The notes beneath the pieces were generated by a model that worked only from the letters and a program-made list of their open reading frames with translations, searched no databases and was not told where the DNA came from. 64,000 nucleotides of DNA from Isosphaera sp. Lineage in GTDB: Bacteria > Planctomycetota > Planctomycetia > Gemmatales > Gemmataceae. Made by a program: the position numbers and the translations under genes. The DNA lies in assembly GCA_013822345.1 (NCBI GenBank), contig PNKH01000008.1, positions 1 to 64,000 on the forward strand, read 5' to 3'. Below, one piece after another: positions 6,694 through 14,961 of this stretch; position 1 is the first letter of the stretch; each line of letters opens with the position of its first letter.

Positions 6694-8181
6694 GTGAACC
6701 TCGACGCCGCCGGCATCGGTCAGCTCGCCCTCCGCCTCGGCCTGGTCACCGAGGCGCAGGTCCGGGAATGCCTGGACGAACTGGGTGATGAGAAGGGGCC
6801 GGCCGAGGGGCTGATCCGGCTGCTGGAGCGGAAGCGGTACCTCACCTCGTTCCAGGGCGGCAAACTCCTCAAGGGCGACCCGGACGGGTACTTCCTGGGC
6901 GGGTACCGGCTGCTGTACCGGATCGCCGCCGGGACGTTCGGCCGGGTGTACCGGGGCGACGACCCGCGGACCGGCCAGGTGGTGGCGGTGAAGGTGCTGC
7001 GGAACAAGTGGATGACGGACAAGCAGAAGGTCGAGCTGTTCCTCCGGGAGGGGAAGCTCGGCAAGAGCATCCGCCACCCGAACATCGTGTCGGTGCTGGA
7101 GGTCGGGCAGGAGCCGCGGACCGGGCAGTACTTCATCGTGATGGAGTTCGTCGAGGGCGGGAACCTCCGGGACATCCTGCAGATCCGCAAGACGCTCGGG
7201 CCGGACGACGCCCTCCGGGTGCTGGAGGGGTGCGCCCGCGGCCTGGCCGCCGCCCACGCCCGCGGGCTGACCCACCGGGACATCAAGCCGACCAACATCC
7301 TGATCTCGGCCGCCGGCCCGCCCAAGCTGGTCGACTTCGGGCTGGCCGAGATCAGCACCAACGAGGCGGCCGGGGACGACGTGGCGGTCGACCGGACGGT
7401 CGACTACGCCGGGCTGGAGCGGGTGACCGGGGCCAGGCCGGGGGACGTGCGGAGCGACATCTACTTCCTCGGGGCGGTCCTGTACGAGTGCCTGACCGGG
7501 GTGCCGCTGCTGACCCCGACCAAGGACCACAAGGCCCGGATGCTGCCGCGCCGGTACCGGGAGGTGGAGGCGACCCTGGCCGGGAACGGCCCGGCCCGCG
7601 GCGTCCCCCCGGCGGTGATGGCGGTGCTCGAGAAGATGGTCGCCCTCGACCCGGACGCCCGGTACCAGACCCCGGCCCAACTGGCCGACGCCCTGCGCGA
7701 CTGCCGGGCCGCCCTCCGCGGCCCGGCCGCCGGCGACCCGCGGCGGCCGGCCGGCCCGCCGACCGTGTTCGCGGTCGAGACCAGCGAGAAGCTCCGGGCC
7801 GCGTTCCGGACCGGGTTCCGGGCCCGCGGGTTCGACCGGGTGCTCCTGTCCGGCGACCCGGCCCAGGCCGCCCGCCAGTTCCAGGAGCAGCCGTACCACG
7901 CCCTGGTGGTGAACGCCGGGTCGGTCGGCCGGGACGCGGTGGCCGCGTACAACCGGGTGCTGAAGGAGTCCGACACCGCCGGGTTGGACGTGGCCGCCGT
8001 CCTCCTCCTGGCCGCCGAGCAGGCGGAGTGGGCGGACGACGCCATCCCGCACCCGCGCGGGGCCGTCCTGGTCTTCCCGGTCGGGATGAAGAAGCTGGTC
8101 CAGACGATCCGCGGCTTGGTCCCGGCCCTGACTCCGGACCGGTCCGGCGGGCGGGACGGGGCGGACGCCGACCCCACGTAG
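6694..8181 (+). CDS. Serine/threonine protein kinase with C-terminal degenerate receiver-like domain
   Basis: 495 residues from GTG at 6694; an ATG 57 bases upstream is possible, but the conserved region begins VNLDAAGIGQLALRLGL. Residues 1-70 form a small helical domain also seen in the pseudokinase at 58749. The kinase domain has a Gly-rich loop (GTFGRVYRG, about residue 79), VAVKVL lysine, HRDIKPTN (about 194) and DFGLAE (about 214), so it should be catalytically active in the cytoplasm. Residues about 357-475 resemble a CheY-like receiver, but the usual phospho-acceptor Asp position reads VVNAG, so it is probably a pseudo-receiver. No transmembrane segment is seen. Gene ends four bases before palindrome P2. 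Confidence 0.88.
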   Translation: MNLDAAGIGQLALRLGLVTEAQVRECLDELGDEKGPAEGLIRLLERKRYLTSFQGGKLLKGDPDGYFLGGYRLLYRIAAGTFGRVYRGDDPRTGQVVAVKVLRNKWMTDKQKVELFLREGKLGKSIRHPNIVSVLEVGQEPRTGQYFIVMEFVEGGNLRDILQIRKTLGPDDALRVLEGCARGLAAAHARGLTHRDIKPTNILISAAGPPKLVDFGLAEISTNEAAGDDVAVDRTVDYAGLERVTGARPGDVRSDIYFLGAVLYECLTGVPLLTPTKDHKARMLPRRYREVEATLAGNGPARGVPPAVMAVLEKMVALDPDARYQTPAQLADALRDCRAALRGPAAGDPRRPAGPPTVFAVETSEKLRAAFRTGFRARGFDRVLLSGDPAQAARQFQEQPYHALVVNAGSVGRDAVAAYNRVLKESDTAGLDVAAVLLLAAEQAEWADDAIPHPRGAVLVFPVGMKKLVQTIRGLVPALTPDRSGGRDGADADPT

Positions 8182-8184
8182 AGA

Positions 8185-8225
8185 GCCGCTTGCGGCGTTG
8201 CGTGCGACGCAACGCCGCAAGCGGC
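8185..8225. repeat. Palindromic repeat, family P2, copy 1
   Basis: 19-bp perfect arms (8185-8203 and 8207-8225) around GCG. The left arm is GCCGCTTGCGGCGTTGCGT. It sits between the convergent stops of the kinase (8181) and the DUF1080 gene (8232), so it can serve as a two-way terminator. The same core recurs at 56297..56349. Confidence 0.9.
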
Positions 8226-8231
8226 GGCGCG

Positions 8232-8876
8232 TCACGGCAGCCGCTTCACCCGGATGTCCTTGAAGTACCACACGCTCTTCGCGTCGTGCGCCTGCAGCGC
8301 GATCCCGCCGCCGTCGGCCGCGAACAGCCGCCCGGCCCGCTCCTTCGGCCGCACCACGTCCGCCGGCTCGGTGTAGTCGACCACCTCCTTGCCGTCGAGG
8401 GCGGCGGTGATCCGCTTGCCCCTCACCACGACCCGGACGGTGAACCACTTCGTCTCGTCCACCGGGGACTTGTCCAGGTCGACGACCGCGTACAGGCTGC
8501 CGGTCTTCCGCTTCTCCTTGGCGGTGCTGTTCAGCTGCACCTCGTACCCCTTGGCGAGGTGCTTCTGGGCGTCCCGGGTGGTCATGTCGGTGTGGACGAA
8601 GATCCCGCCGTTCGAGTCCGGCTCGGCCCGGCACGTCACCTCCAGCTCGAAGTTCTTGAACGTCTCGAACCCGTCCTTCTTGTCCCCGACGTAGAACAGG
8701 TGGGCGCTGGTCGGCCCGGACGCCTGGACGCGGAGGACGCCGTCCTTGACGGCGAAGGACTCCGGGTCGTTGTTCGCCCGCCACCCGGCCAGGTCCTTGC
8801 CGTTGAACAGCGGCCGCCAGTCGTCGGCCCGGCCGGCGGCCGCGGTGAACGCGAACAGGCACAGCGCGGCGCGCAT
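8232..8876 (-). CDS. Secreted DUF1080 (3-keto-disaccharide hydrolase-like) protein
   Basis: 214 residues with an N-terminal signal peptide (MRAALCLFAFTAAAGRA). It spans one DUF1080 domain: the typical opening WRPLFNGKDLAGWR, then NFELEVTCRAEPDSNGGIFVH and a closing jelly-roll ending in WYFKDIRVKRLP. DUF1080 folds like concanavalin A-type lectins/glucanases, and some members have been linked to 3-keto-glycoside hydrolysis; a carbohydrate substrate is therefore likely but not shown here. The family is greatly expanded in planctomycetes. Confidence 0.88.
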   Translation of the reverse strand: MRAALCLFAFTAAAGRADDWRPLFNGKDLAGWRANNDPESFAVKDGVLRVQASGPTSAHLFYVGDKKDGFETFKNFELEVTCRAEPDSNGGIFVHTDMTTRDAQKHLAKGYEVQLNSTAKEKRKTGSLYAVVDLDKSPVDETKWFTVRVVVRGKRITAALDGKEVVDYTEPADVVRPKERAGRLFAADGGGIALQAHDAKSVWYFKDIRVKRLP

Positions 8877-8921
8877 CGGGCACCCCGGGTCGGAGACTCG
8901 TCCCCCACCGCCGAGGGTACG

Positions 8922-10565
8922 TCACGGGGCGTTGGTGACCACCACCACGTCGCAGTTCTTCAGGAAGTCGAAGTGCCGGGCGGCGACCCGGTGCGGGCCG
9001 GGGACCGCCGCCGCCAGCCGCTCCCACACCGCCGCCGGGACGAACAGGTACCCCGGGGTCGGGACCGCCAGGAACCGGGCCGCCGCCTCCGCCGTCGGCA
9101 GCCGCTCCACCTCCCGCCCGGTGTAGAACACCACGCTCGGCTGGAACCACCCGAGGGCCGCCACCCGCACGTCCCGGCCCGGGTCGCCGGCCCCGCTCTC
9201 CCGCACCAGGTCCCGCGGGGCCTTCTGCCGGTCGAGCACCGGCACCGCCGCCGCCGCCGCCCCGACCAACAGCACCGCGGCCGCCGCCGCCGCCGCCACC
9301 ACCCCGCCGCGGTCGCCCCGCCGCAGCCGCCACGCCATCACCCCCGCCCCGAGCACCGGGACCAGCCCGAGCAGGGCGAACGCCCCGACCCCGGGGAACA
9401 CCCGGTCGGCGTACAGCAGCCCGCCCGCCACCCCGACCCCGACCAGCAGCACCCCGGCCGCCGCCGCCGGCATCACCCACCGCGGCACCGCCACCGCCCC
9501 CTCGCGCCACCGGACCAGGAACCGGGCGGTCAGCACCGCCAGGGCCGGGTACAGCGGGAACACGTAGTTCGGCAGCTTGGTCGCGGCGGCCGAGAAGAAC
9601 GCCAGGTACACCCCGGCCCAGCAGAGGAGGAACCGGTGCGCCCGCACGTCCGCCGGGACCGGGTCCGGCTGCGTGATGTGTGACGGGTGCTGAGTACCGA
9701 GTACCGAGGGAGCCGGTGCCCGCCGCGCCCCCTTCACCCCGTACCACACCGCCGGGACGAGGAACACGCTCCACGGGGCGAACATCCCCAGCACCGCCGC
9801 CGGGTAGAACCACACCGGCCCGCGGTGCCCCTCCATCGGCGACAGGAACCGGTTCAGGTTCTCGGTCCCGACGAACGCCCGCACCCACTCCCCGCGCGTC
9901 TCGACCGCCACCAGGGCGTACCACGGCCCGGCCACCAGCAGGAACACCAGCCCGGCCGCCGCCGCCCGCCGGTCGAGCAGCCGGCCGAGCTCCCGGTTCC
10001 ACGCGAAGTACAGGGCGATCACGGCCCCCGGCAGGGCCACCCCGACCGGCCCCTTGGTCAGCACCGCCAGCCCGCACGCGGCGGCGGTCGGGAGCCACCA
10101 CCCGCGGCCGCCGCCGCGGTGCCCGGCCCAGAACGCGAGGTACGTCAGGGCGGTGAAGAAGAGCAGGGTGGCGTCCGGGGTGGCGGCCCGGGCCAGGACG
10201 GCGAACTGCGGGGCCGACGCCAGCGCGACCCCGGCCAACAGCCCGGTCGCCCGGCCGAACATCCGCCGGGCGAGTCCGTACACGAGCAGCACGGCCAGGC
10301 ACCCGGCGGCGGCCGACGGCAGCCGGGCCGACCACTCGGACACCCCGAGCGCGGCGTAGCTGGCCCGCTGGAGCCAGTACAGCAGGACCGGCTTGGCGGT
10401 CCGCAGCTCGTAGTTGAACGTCGGGACGACCCAGGAGTCGGCCTCGCGCATCTCGCGGGCGGCCTGGGCGTTCACCCCCTCGTCCACGTCCCACAGGCTG
10501 GCCGCCCCGAGGCCCGGCAGGGTCAGGGCGGCGGACAGGGCGAGCAGGGCGGCGCGGTCCCGCAT
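8922..10565 (-). CDS. ArnT/PMT-type glycosyltransferase family 39 membrane protein
   Basis: 547 residues, ATG at 10565. Multi-spanning membrane protein with about ten or more hydrophobic segments. Near the N-terminus is the conserved acidic motif in WDVDEGVNAQAAREM, typical of GT39/GT83 (PMT/ArnT) enzymes that use a polyprenyl-phosphate sugar and act on the outer face of the inner membrane. A C-terminal soluble domain carries the rest. The acceptor (protein, lipid A or other glycan) cannot be told from sequence. It lies downstream of the pilus-like operon on the same strand but is separated from it by a strong terminator, so linkage is not assured. Confidence 0.87.
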   Translation of the reverse strand: MRDRAALLALSAALTLPGLGAASLWDVDEGVNAQAAREMREADSWVVPTFNYELRTAKPVLLYWLQRASYAALGVSEWSARLPSAAAGCLAVLLVYGLARRMFGRATGLLAGVALASAPQFAVLARAATPDATLLFFTALTYLAFWAGHRGGGRGWWLPTAAACGLAVLTKGPVGVALPGAVIALYFAWNRELGRLLDRRAAAAGLVFLLVAGPWYALVAVETRGEWVRAFVGTENLNRFLSPMEGHRGPVWFYPAAVLGMFAPWSVFLVPAVWYGVKGARRAPAPSVLGTQHPSHITQPDPVPADVRAHRFLLCWAGVYLAFFSAAATKLPNYVFPLYPALAVLTARFLVRWREGAVAVPRWVMPAAAAGVLLVGVGVAGGLLYADRVFPGVGAFALLGLVPVLGAGVMAWRLRRGDRGGVVAAAAAAAVLLVGAAAAAVPVLDRQKAPRDLVRESGAGDPGRDVRVAALGWFQPSVVFYTGREVERLPTAEAAARFLAVPTPGYLFVPAAVWERLAAAVPGPHRVAARHFDFLKNCDVVVVTNAP

Positions 10566-10631
10566 GGCGACCTCCGTGTCGCGTCGGCGTGGGGGGCGTA
10601 GGTATACCGCGGGGGCGGCGCCGGCGGGAGG

Positions 10632-10715
10632 GCAAAAAGCGTCGACGCCGGGGCGGTTCGGGGTGCGGAGCCGGGTGGTGTCACCCGGCCCCGCACCCCG
10701 AACCGCCCCGGCGTC
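10632..10715 (-). terminator. Large palindromic terminator after the pilus-like operon
   Basis: 25-bp perfect outer arms (10644-10668 and 10691-10715) with a further 7-bp inner stem around a short loop. On the minus strand it is followed by five U (10632-10637). It lies 10 bases past the stop of the gene ending at 10725, so it is probably the end of the 17511-to-10725 transcript. Confidence 0.85.
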
Positions 10716-10724
10716 GGGCCGCGG

Positions 10725-12944
10725 TCAGTTCTTCGGGTCCTTCCGGTCGAACTCACCCTTCTTGTCATCGGTCCGCTGCTTCTCGATCGACTGCACCCAC
10801 TTCTCCCACTCGGACACCACCCGCGGGCGGAACCCCCTGTTCCGGTCGTCCCGCTCGTCCGCCTCGCTGCTCCGGACCACCAGGCTCCCGTCCGGGCGGA
10901 CGATCAGCATCTCGACCGCCGCGTCCTCGGTGACCGCGGCCCGGCCCGGCCGGGCGGTCGTCACCCGCCCGCCCTCGAAGTCCACCAGCACCGACTTGTC
11001 GGCCGAGAAGTCCATGAGCCAGCCGCGCGGGCTGAACTCCCGCTTCCCGATGACCAGCTTGTCCGGCACCTCCCGGAGGACGTACTTGTTGTTCTCGCTC
11101 GACCAGACCGGGAGCTTGACGTACTGCTTCCGCCCGACCCACTCGCCCCGCCCGACCGGGACGTCGGCCACCACCCACGTCCCGATCGGCTCCCGCTTCC
11201 CGCCGGCGTCCGTCCGCACCTGCTCCAGCCACGCCAGCTGCTCGACCACCACCTGGTTGTCCCGGGCCTGGAGCCGGTCCAACAGCGGCTTGTCCTCCTT
11301 CGCCGGGAACTCCTTCTCCAGCCGGGACCGGTACGCCGCCGGGTCGACCGCGTACTGGTGCGCCTCCGGCGGGACGGTGATCGCGTCGGCGATCTGGGCC
11401 CACGGGCTGTACAGGATCTCGTCCCGGGCGTAGGCCGGGTTCGCCACGTCCTTCTCCATCCCCTTGTTCGGGTTCAGCATCCGCAGCCGGACCCGGTACT
11501 CGTACGTGTACCCGGGGCGGACATCGACGTCGACGAACCGGAGCAGCAGTTGGTCGATCTCGACCGGCGGGGCGGCCTCCTGGTTCCGCTGGTCCCCCGG
11601 CCGGACCGGGACGGCCTTCGGCGGCGGGCCGACCGGCGGGACCGGGCCGATCGCCGGCGGCATGCCCATCGGCCGCCCGCCGTCGGCCCCGGCGAGGAAC
11701 CCGCCGGTCTGAACCGGGTTGACCGGCCGGTACAGGTCGTTCCGCGGCGGCCGGGACAGAAACTGCTTCTCCAGCTCGGACTGCTGGGGCGGGGTGAGCT
11801 GGGACTTCTTCAGGGCCTCGATGGTGGCGTTGATCCCCTCCAGCTTCAGGTTCGGGTACGACCCGAGGACCAGCTTCGGGAGCGGCAGGGCCAGGGCCAT
11901 GTCGTACCGGATGAAGTACGACAGGTAGTCGAGCTCCCACCCGTCCTCGAACTTCCGGCGGGCGATCAGGTCGGCGTACAGGGCCTCGAAGTCGTAGTTC
12001 GGCTTCAGGTCCGGGGGCCAGTCCTGGATCACGTCCGGCTTCCCCCCGGGGACGGCCCGGGTGACCCGCCGCTGGATCTCGTACCCGTCGTAGATCGGGC
12101 CCCACCGCTGGGCCTCCTGGTAGCTCGGCAGCCGCAGCGCCCGGCGGATCTCGTCCACCTGCCGGCGGTACGGGACCTCGGCGTTGAGCACGATCATCCG
12201 GAGCGGGACGACGGCCGCCGCCGGGACCTTCTTCCCCTCCGTCAGGGCCCGGCCGAGCTCCGCGATCGGGACGTAGTCGATCCCCAGCTCGACCCGCTGG
12301 GCGGTGGTGTCGAACCCGCCGCCCGGGCCGCGGCCGCCGTCGGCCACCCCCCCCATCCCGTCGCCGACCTTCGGCGGCGGGGGGACCGGGGCCGCCTTGC
12401 CGCCGACCCGCTTCTCGATGTTCTTGCCGAGCTTCTCCAGGGCCGCCCGGTCCTGCGGCCCGACCTGCCGGGCCACCACCATCCCGATCCGGGTCGGGGT
12501 CCCGTCCTGGTCGAAGACCACGTCGTACCCCTTCATCGCCCCGCGGACGAGGTCCGCCTGGTACCGCTCGATCTTCAGCACCTGCGGCCGGTCCCGCTTG
12601 GTGTCCGGCTTGGCGATCGGGTCGAACTGCGGGCCGGTGAGCGGGAACGCGCCGACCGGGGCGGTCACGAACCGGTACGGCTTCTTGAACACGTCGTCGA
12701 TCTTCGGGATCAGCGGGTCGTTGTCGTCGACCTGTGGGTTGCGGATCTGGTCGTGGACGGTCCGGGCCTTCCCCTCCAGGGACTTCACCGTCTCGGTCGG
12801 GTCCTTCGCCCCGGACCACCGGGACGCCCCCCACACCAGGAGCAGCGCCAGGACCACCCCGGCCACCCCCATGGCGAGGTACTCCCCCTTCGCCAGCATC
12901 ACGTTCTTCAGCCCCGCCCTGGGGGCCGACTTCCCCTTCGCCAT
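10725..12944 (-). CDS. Bitopic membrane protein of a pilus/type II secretion-like platform
   Basis: 739 residues. A short basic cytoplasmic N-terminus (MAKGKSAPRAGLKNVMLAKG) is followed by one transmembrane helix at about residues 23-42 and a large periplasmic part. Proline/glycine-rich linkers are near residues 190-215 and 410-440. No named domain is recognised with confidence. It is the last gene of a three-gene operon after the PilM fusion and another bitopic protein, spaced 84 bases from it. Its topology matches PilN/PilO/PilP-like inner-membrane components. A specific assignment would need structure prediction. Confidence 0.65.
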   Translation of the reverse strand: MAKGKSAPRAGLKNVMLAKGEYLAMGVAGVVLALLLVWGASRWSGAKDPTETVKSLEGKARTVHDQIRNPQVDDNDPLIPKIDDVFKKPYRFVTAPVGAFPLTGPQFDPIAKPDTKRDRPQVLKIERYQADLVRGAMKGYDVVFDQDGTPTRIGMVVARQVGPQDRAALEKLGKNIEKRVGGKAAPVPPPPKVGDGMGGVADGGRGPGGGFDTTAQRVELGIDYVPIAELGRALTEGKKVPAAAVVPLRMIVLNAEVPYRRQVDEIRRALRLPSYQEAQRWGPIYDGYEIQRRVTRAVPGGKPDVIQDWPPDLKPNYDFEALYADLIARRKFEDGWELDYLSYFIRYDMALALPLPKLVLGSYPNLKLEGINATIEALKKSQLTPPQQSELEKQFLSRPPRNDLYRPVNPVQTGGFLAGADGGRPMGMPPAIGPVPPVGPPPKAVPVRPGDQRNQEAAPPVEIDQLLLRFVDVDVRPGYTYEYRVRLRMLNPNKGMEKDVANPAYARDEILYSPWAQIADAITVPPEAHQYAVDPAAYRSRLEKEFPAKEDKPLLDRLQARDNQVVVEQLAWLEQVRTDAGGKREPIGTWVVADVPVGRGEWVGRKQYVKLPVWSSENNKYVLREVPDKLVIGKREFSPRGWLMDFSADKSVLVDFEGGRVTTARPGRAAVTEDAAVEMLIVRPDGSLVVRSSEADERDDRNRGFRPRVVSEWEKWVQSIEKQRTDDKKGEFDRKDPKN

Positions 12945-13028
12945 GTCCGTCCTCCGGCTGTGCGGTGTCTCGGGCGCCGCCCCGCGGTATCGAGAACGCG
13001 GGCGGCGGGCGGGCGTTGGTCCGGGCGG

Positions 13029-14879
13029 TCAGCGGCGGCGGCGGGGCTTCGCCCCCTTCGGCCCGGGGCCGGCCGCGTCCTTCGGGTCCTTGCCGTCCTT
13101 CGGGGCCTCGGGCCCCGGGGCGTCCGGCTTCTCGTACAGCGAGACGATCCCGTACACGCTCAGCTCGATCATCCCGGAGGTGAGCTGGGACTCGGACACG
13201 GTCCCCGGCCCGGTGGCCGGCACCGACCCGGGGGGCCCGGACCCCGGGAACGGTGGGCGGCCGCCGTCGAAGTCGGGCCCGCCGCGGAACCCGCCGCCCC
13301 CGGACCCGCGGAGCCCCTCCCCGATGACCCCGGGGCCGCTCGACTGCACCCCGCCGCCGTCGTCCGGCCCGGCGGACCCGGCCGTCCCGAGCCCGCCCAT
13401 CCCGAGCCGGTACCGGGCCCAGGTCGCCTGGGTGACCTGGAACCGGAGCGGGGAGTTGGCGAACGCCAGCATCACGTCCTGCTGGTACGCCTGGTCGACC
13501 AGCAGGACGACCCCGACCGGCATCCGCCGGACGTTATCGGTCACCTCGACGTACCGCTTCTTGTTCCCGTTCACCACCGCCTCGAGCGACTTGTCGCCCT
13601 TCTCGCCCCCGGCCGGGTCGGTCACGGTCGGGTCGGCCGGCCGGGTGGTGGTCGAGGTGGCCCCGTCCGCCCCGGGCAGGGCGGTGGTGGCGGCCGGGTC
13701 GGTCTTCGGCTCCTGCCAGGCCGGGAACTTCGGGGTCAGCAGGTTGGCCTGGAGGGCGGCGTACCGGCTGTCGGTCTTGCCGAGCCGCATCGCCTCGATC
13801 CGGCGGACCGGGACGGTGCGGGCGTCGAACACCTGCTCGACCTTGTAGATCTCGGCCACGGTCGCGGTGACCGGCAGGATGTGGTCGTCCAGCGGGGTGA
13901 TGTCGAACACGTTGGCCGGGGTCTTCCCGTCCGCCTTGACCGCCCCGCGGCCGGGGACGAACTCGTTCCCCAGGATCTTGAACACGAACGGCTCGACCCC
14001 CGGGGCGTCCGGCTGGAGCCACACCTTCAGGACCATGGTGCTCCCGACCCCGGTCAGCTGGAGGCGGTCGGTGTGGTTGGTCAGCCGCCCGGTCAGGGAC
14101 TTCTTCCCGTCCTTCTCGGCGACCTCCAGCTCGACCTCCCAGACCCGGCTCTTGAACTTCCGCCGGAGCGGGTCCTTGGCGGACCCCTTCGGGTCCGGGT
14201 CGTCGATCGTCTGACCGTCCTTCTCGTACTTCACCCGGTCGAACCGGGCCATCTGGGCGTTCACCGACCGGACCGCGTCGAGGAGCGACCGCTGGACCCA
14301 GATGTCCTCCATCAGGAGCCAGATCTGCTCGCTGGTCAGCTCGGCCTCGACCGGGAACGGGTCGACGTACCGGAGGACGGACCGCCACCCGCCCTTGAAC
14401 TGGGTCGGGGCGATGGTGTCGGCCATCCCCTTGAAGTCCGGCGGGAGGGCGCCCGGGGTCTTGACCGCGGCGGCCGAGAACTCGGCCAGGTACACCTCCG
14501 GCTTCTTGAACTCGCCGTACTGGAAGTCGTCGTTCGGGATCGGGGCCCCGAACTTCAGGTTCAGCTGCTCCACCGCCTTGAGCCGCGGGGAGTTCGGCCA
14601 GGTGTACAGGTCCTTCTGCCGGTCCCAGTTCGCCTTCCACAGGTCCTGCTTCCGGCCGCCGACCTCCCTCACCTGGCCCTCGAGCTTGCCGATCAGGGCG
14701 TCGGACTTCGGGTTCTGCTTGGCCGCGATGTTCTTGACCGCGGCCTCGGTCTTCTCCCGGGCCTTGGCGGTGTCGTCCCCGACCCCGGAGGTGACCATCA
14801 CCACCGCGATCAGGACGAGGAGCGGGACGACCCCGAGGAGGATCCAGAAGTGGTGCTTCTTCAGCGCGTCGTTCTTCAT
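13029..14879 (-). CDS. Bitopic membrane protein, second gene of the pilus-like operon
   Basis: 616 residues. The N-terminus MKNDALKKHHFWILLGVVPL enters a single transmembrane helix (about residues 10-30). Next comes a probable coiled-coil or helical stretch (KAREKTEAAVKNIAAKQNP), then a long periplasmic region, ending in a gly/pro-rich and very basic tail (GPKGAKPRRRR). This topology, with a short tail, one helix and a periplasmic helical pair, resembles PilO or GspM proteins, but overall length is about three times theirs. It lies 82 bases after the PilM fusion on the same strand. Function as a platform component is inferred from context only. Confidence 0.65.
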   Translation of the reverse strand: MKNDALKKHHFWILLGVVPLLVLIAVVMVTSGVGDDTAKAREKTEAAVKNIAAKQNPKSDALIGKLEGQVREVGGRKQDLWKANWDRQKDLYTWPNSPRLKAVEQLNLKFGAPIPNDDFQYGEFKKPEVYLAEFSAAAVKTPGALPPDFKGMADTIAPTQFKGGWRSVLRYVDPFPVEAELTSEQIWLLMEDIWVQRSLLDAVRSVNAQMARFDRVKYEKDGQTIDDPDPKGSAKDPLRRKFKSRVWEVELEVAEKDGKKSLTGRLTNHTDRLQLTGVGSTMVLKVWLQPDAPGVEPFVFKILGNEFVPGRGAVKADGKTPANVFDITPLDDHILPVTATVAEIYKVEQVFDARTVPVRRIEAMRLGKTDSRYAALQANLLTPKFPAWQEPKTDPAATTALPGADGATSTTTRPADPTVTDPAGGEKGDKSLEAVVNGNKKRYVEVTDNVRRMPVGVVLLVDQAYQQDVMLAFANSPLRFQVTQATWARYRLGMGGLGTAGSAGPDDGGGVQSSGPGVIGEGLRGSGGGGFRGGPDFDGGRPPFPGSGPPGSVPATGPGTVSESQLTSGMIELSVYGIVSLYEKPDAPGPEAPKDGKDPKDAAGPGPKGAKPRRRR

Positions 14880-14961
14880 GTGCGGCGGACCCGGCAGGGG
14901 TTCGGGGGTGGTTCGGGGGGCGGGCGCGGGGCGGGCGCGCCCGGGGCGGGTTCGGTCGGGG

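Noticed and set aside
6649-10635. 1328-codon minus-strand open frame
   Set aside because: Shadow of the kinase, DUF1080 and GT39 genes in another frame; no recognisable protein features.
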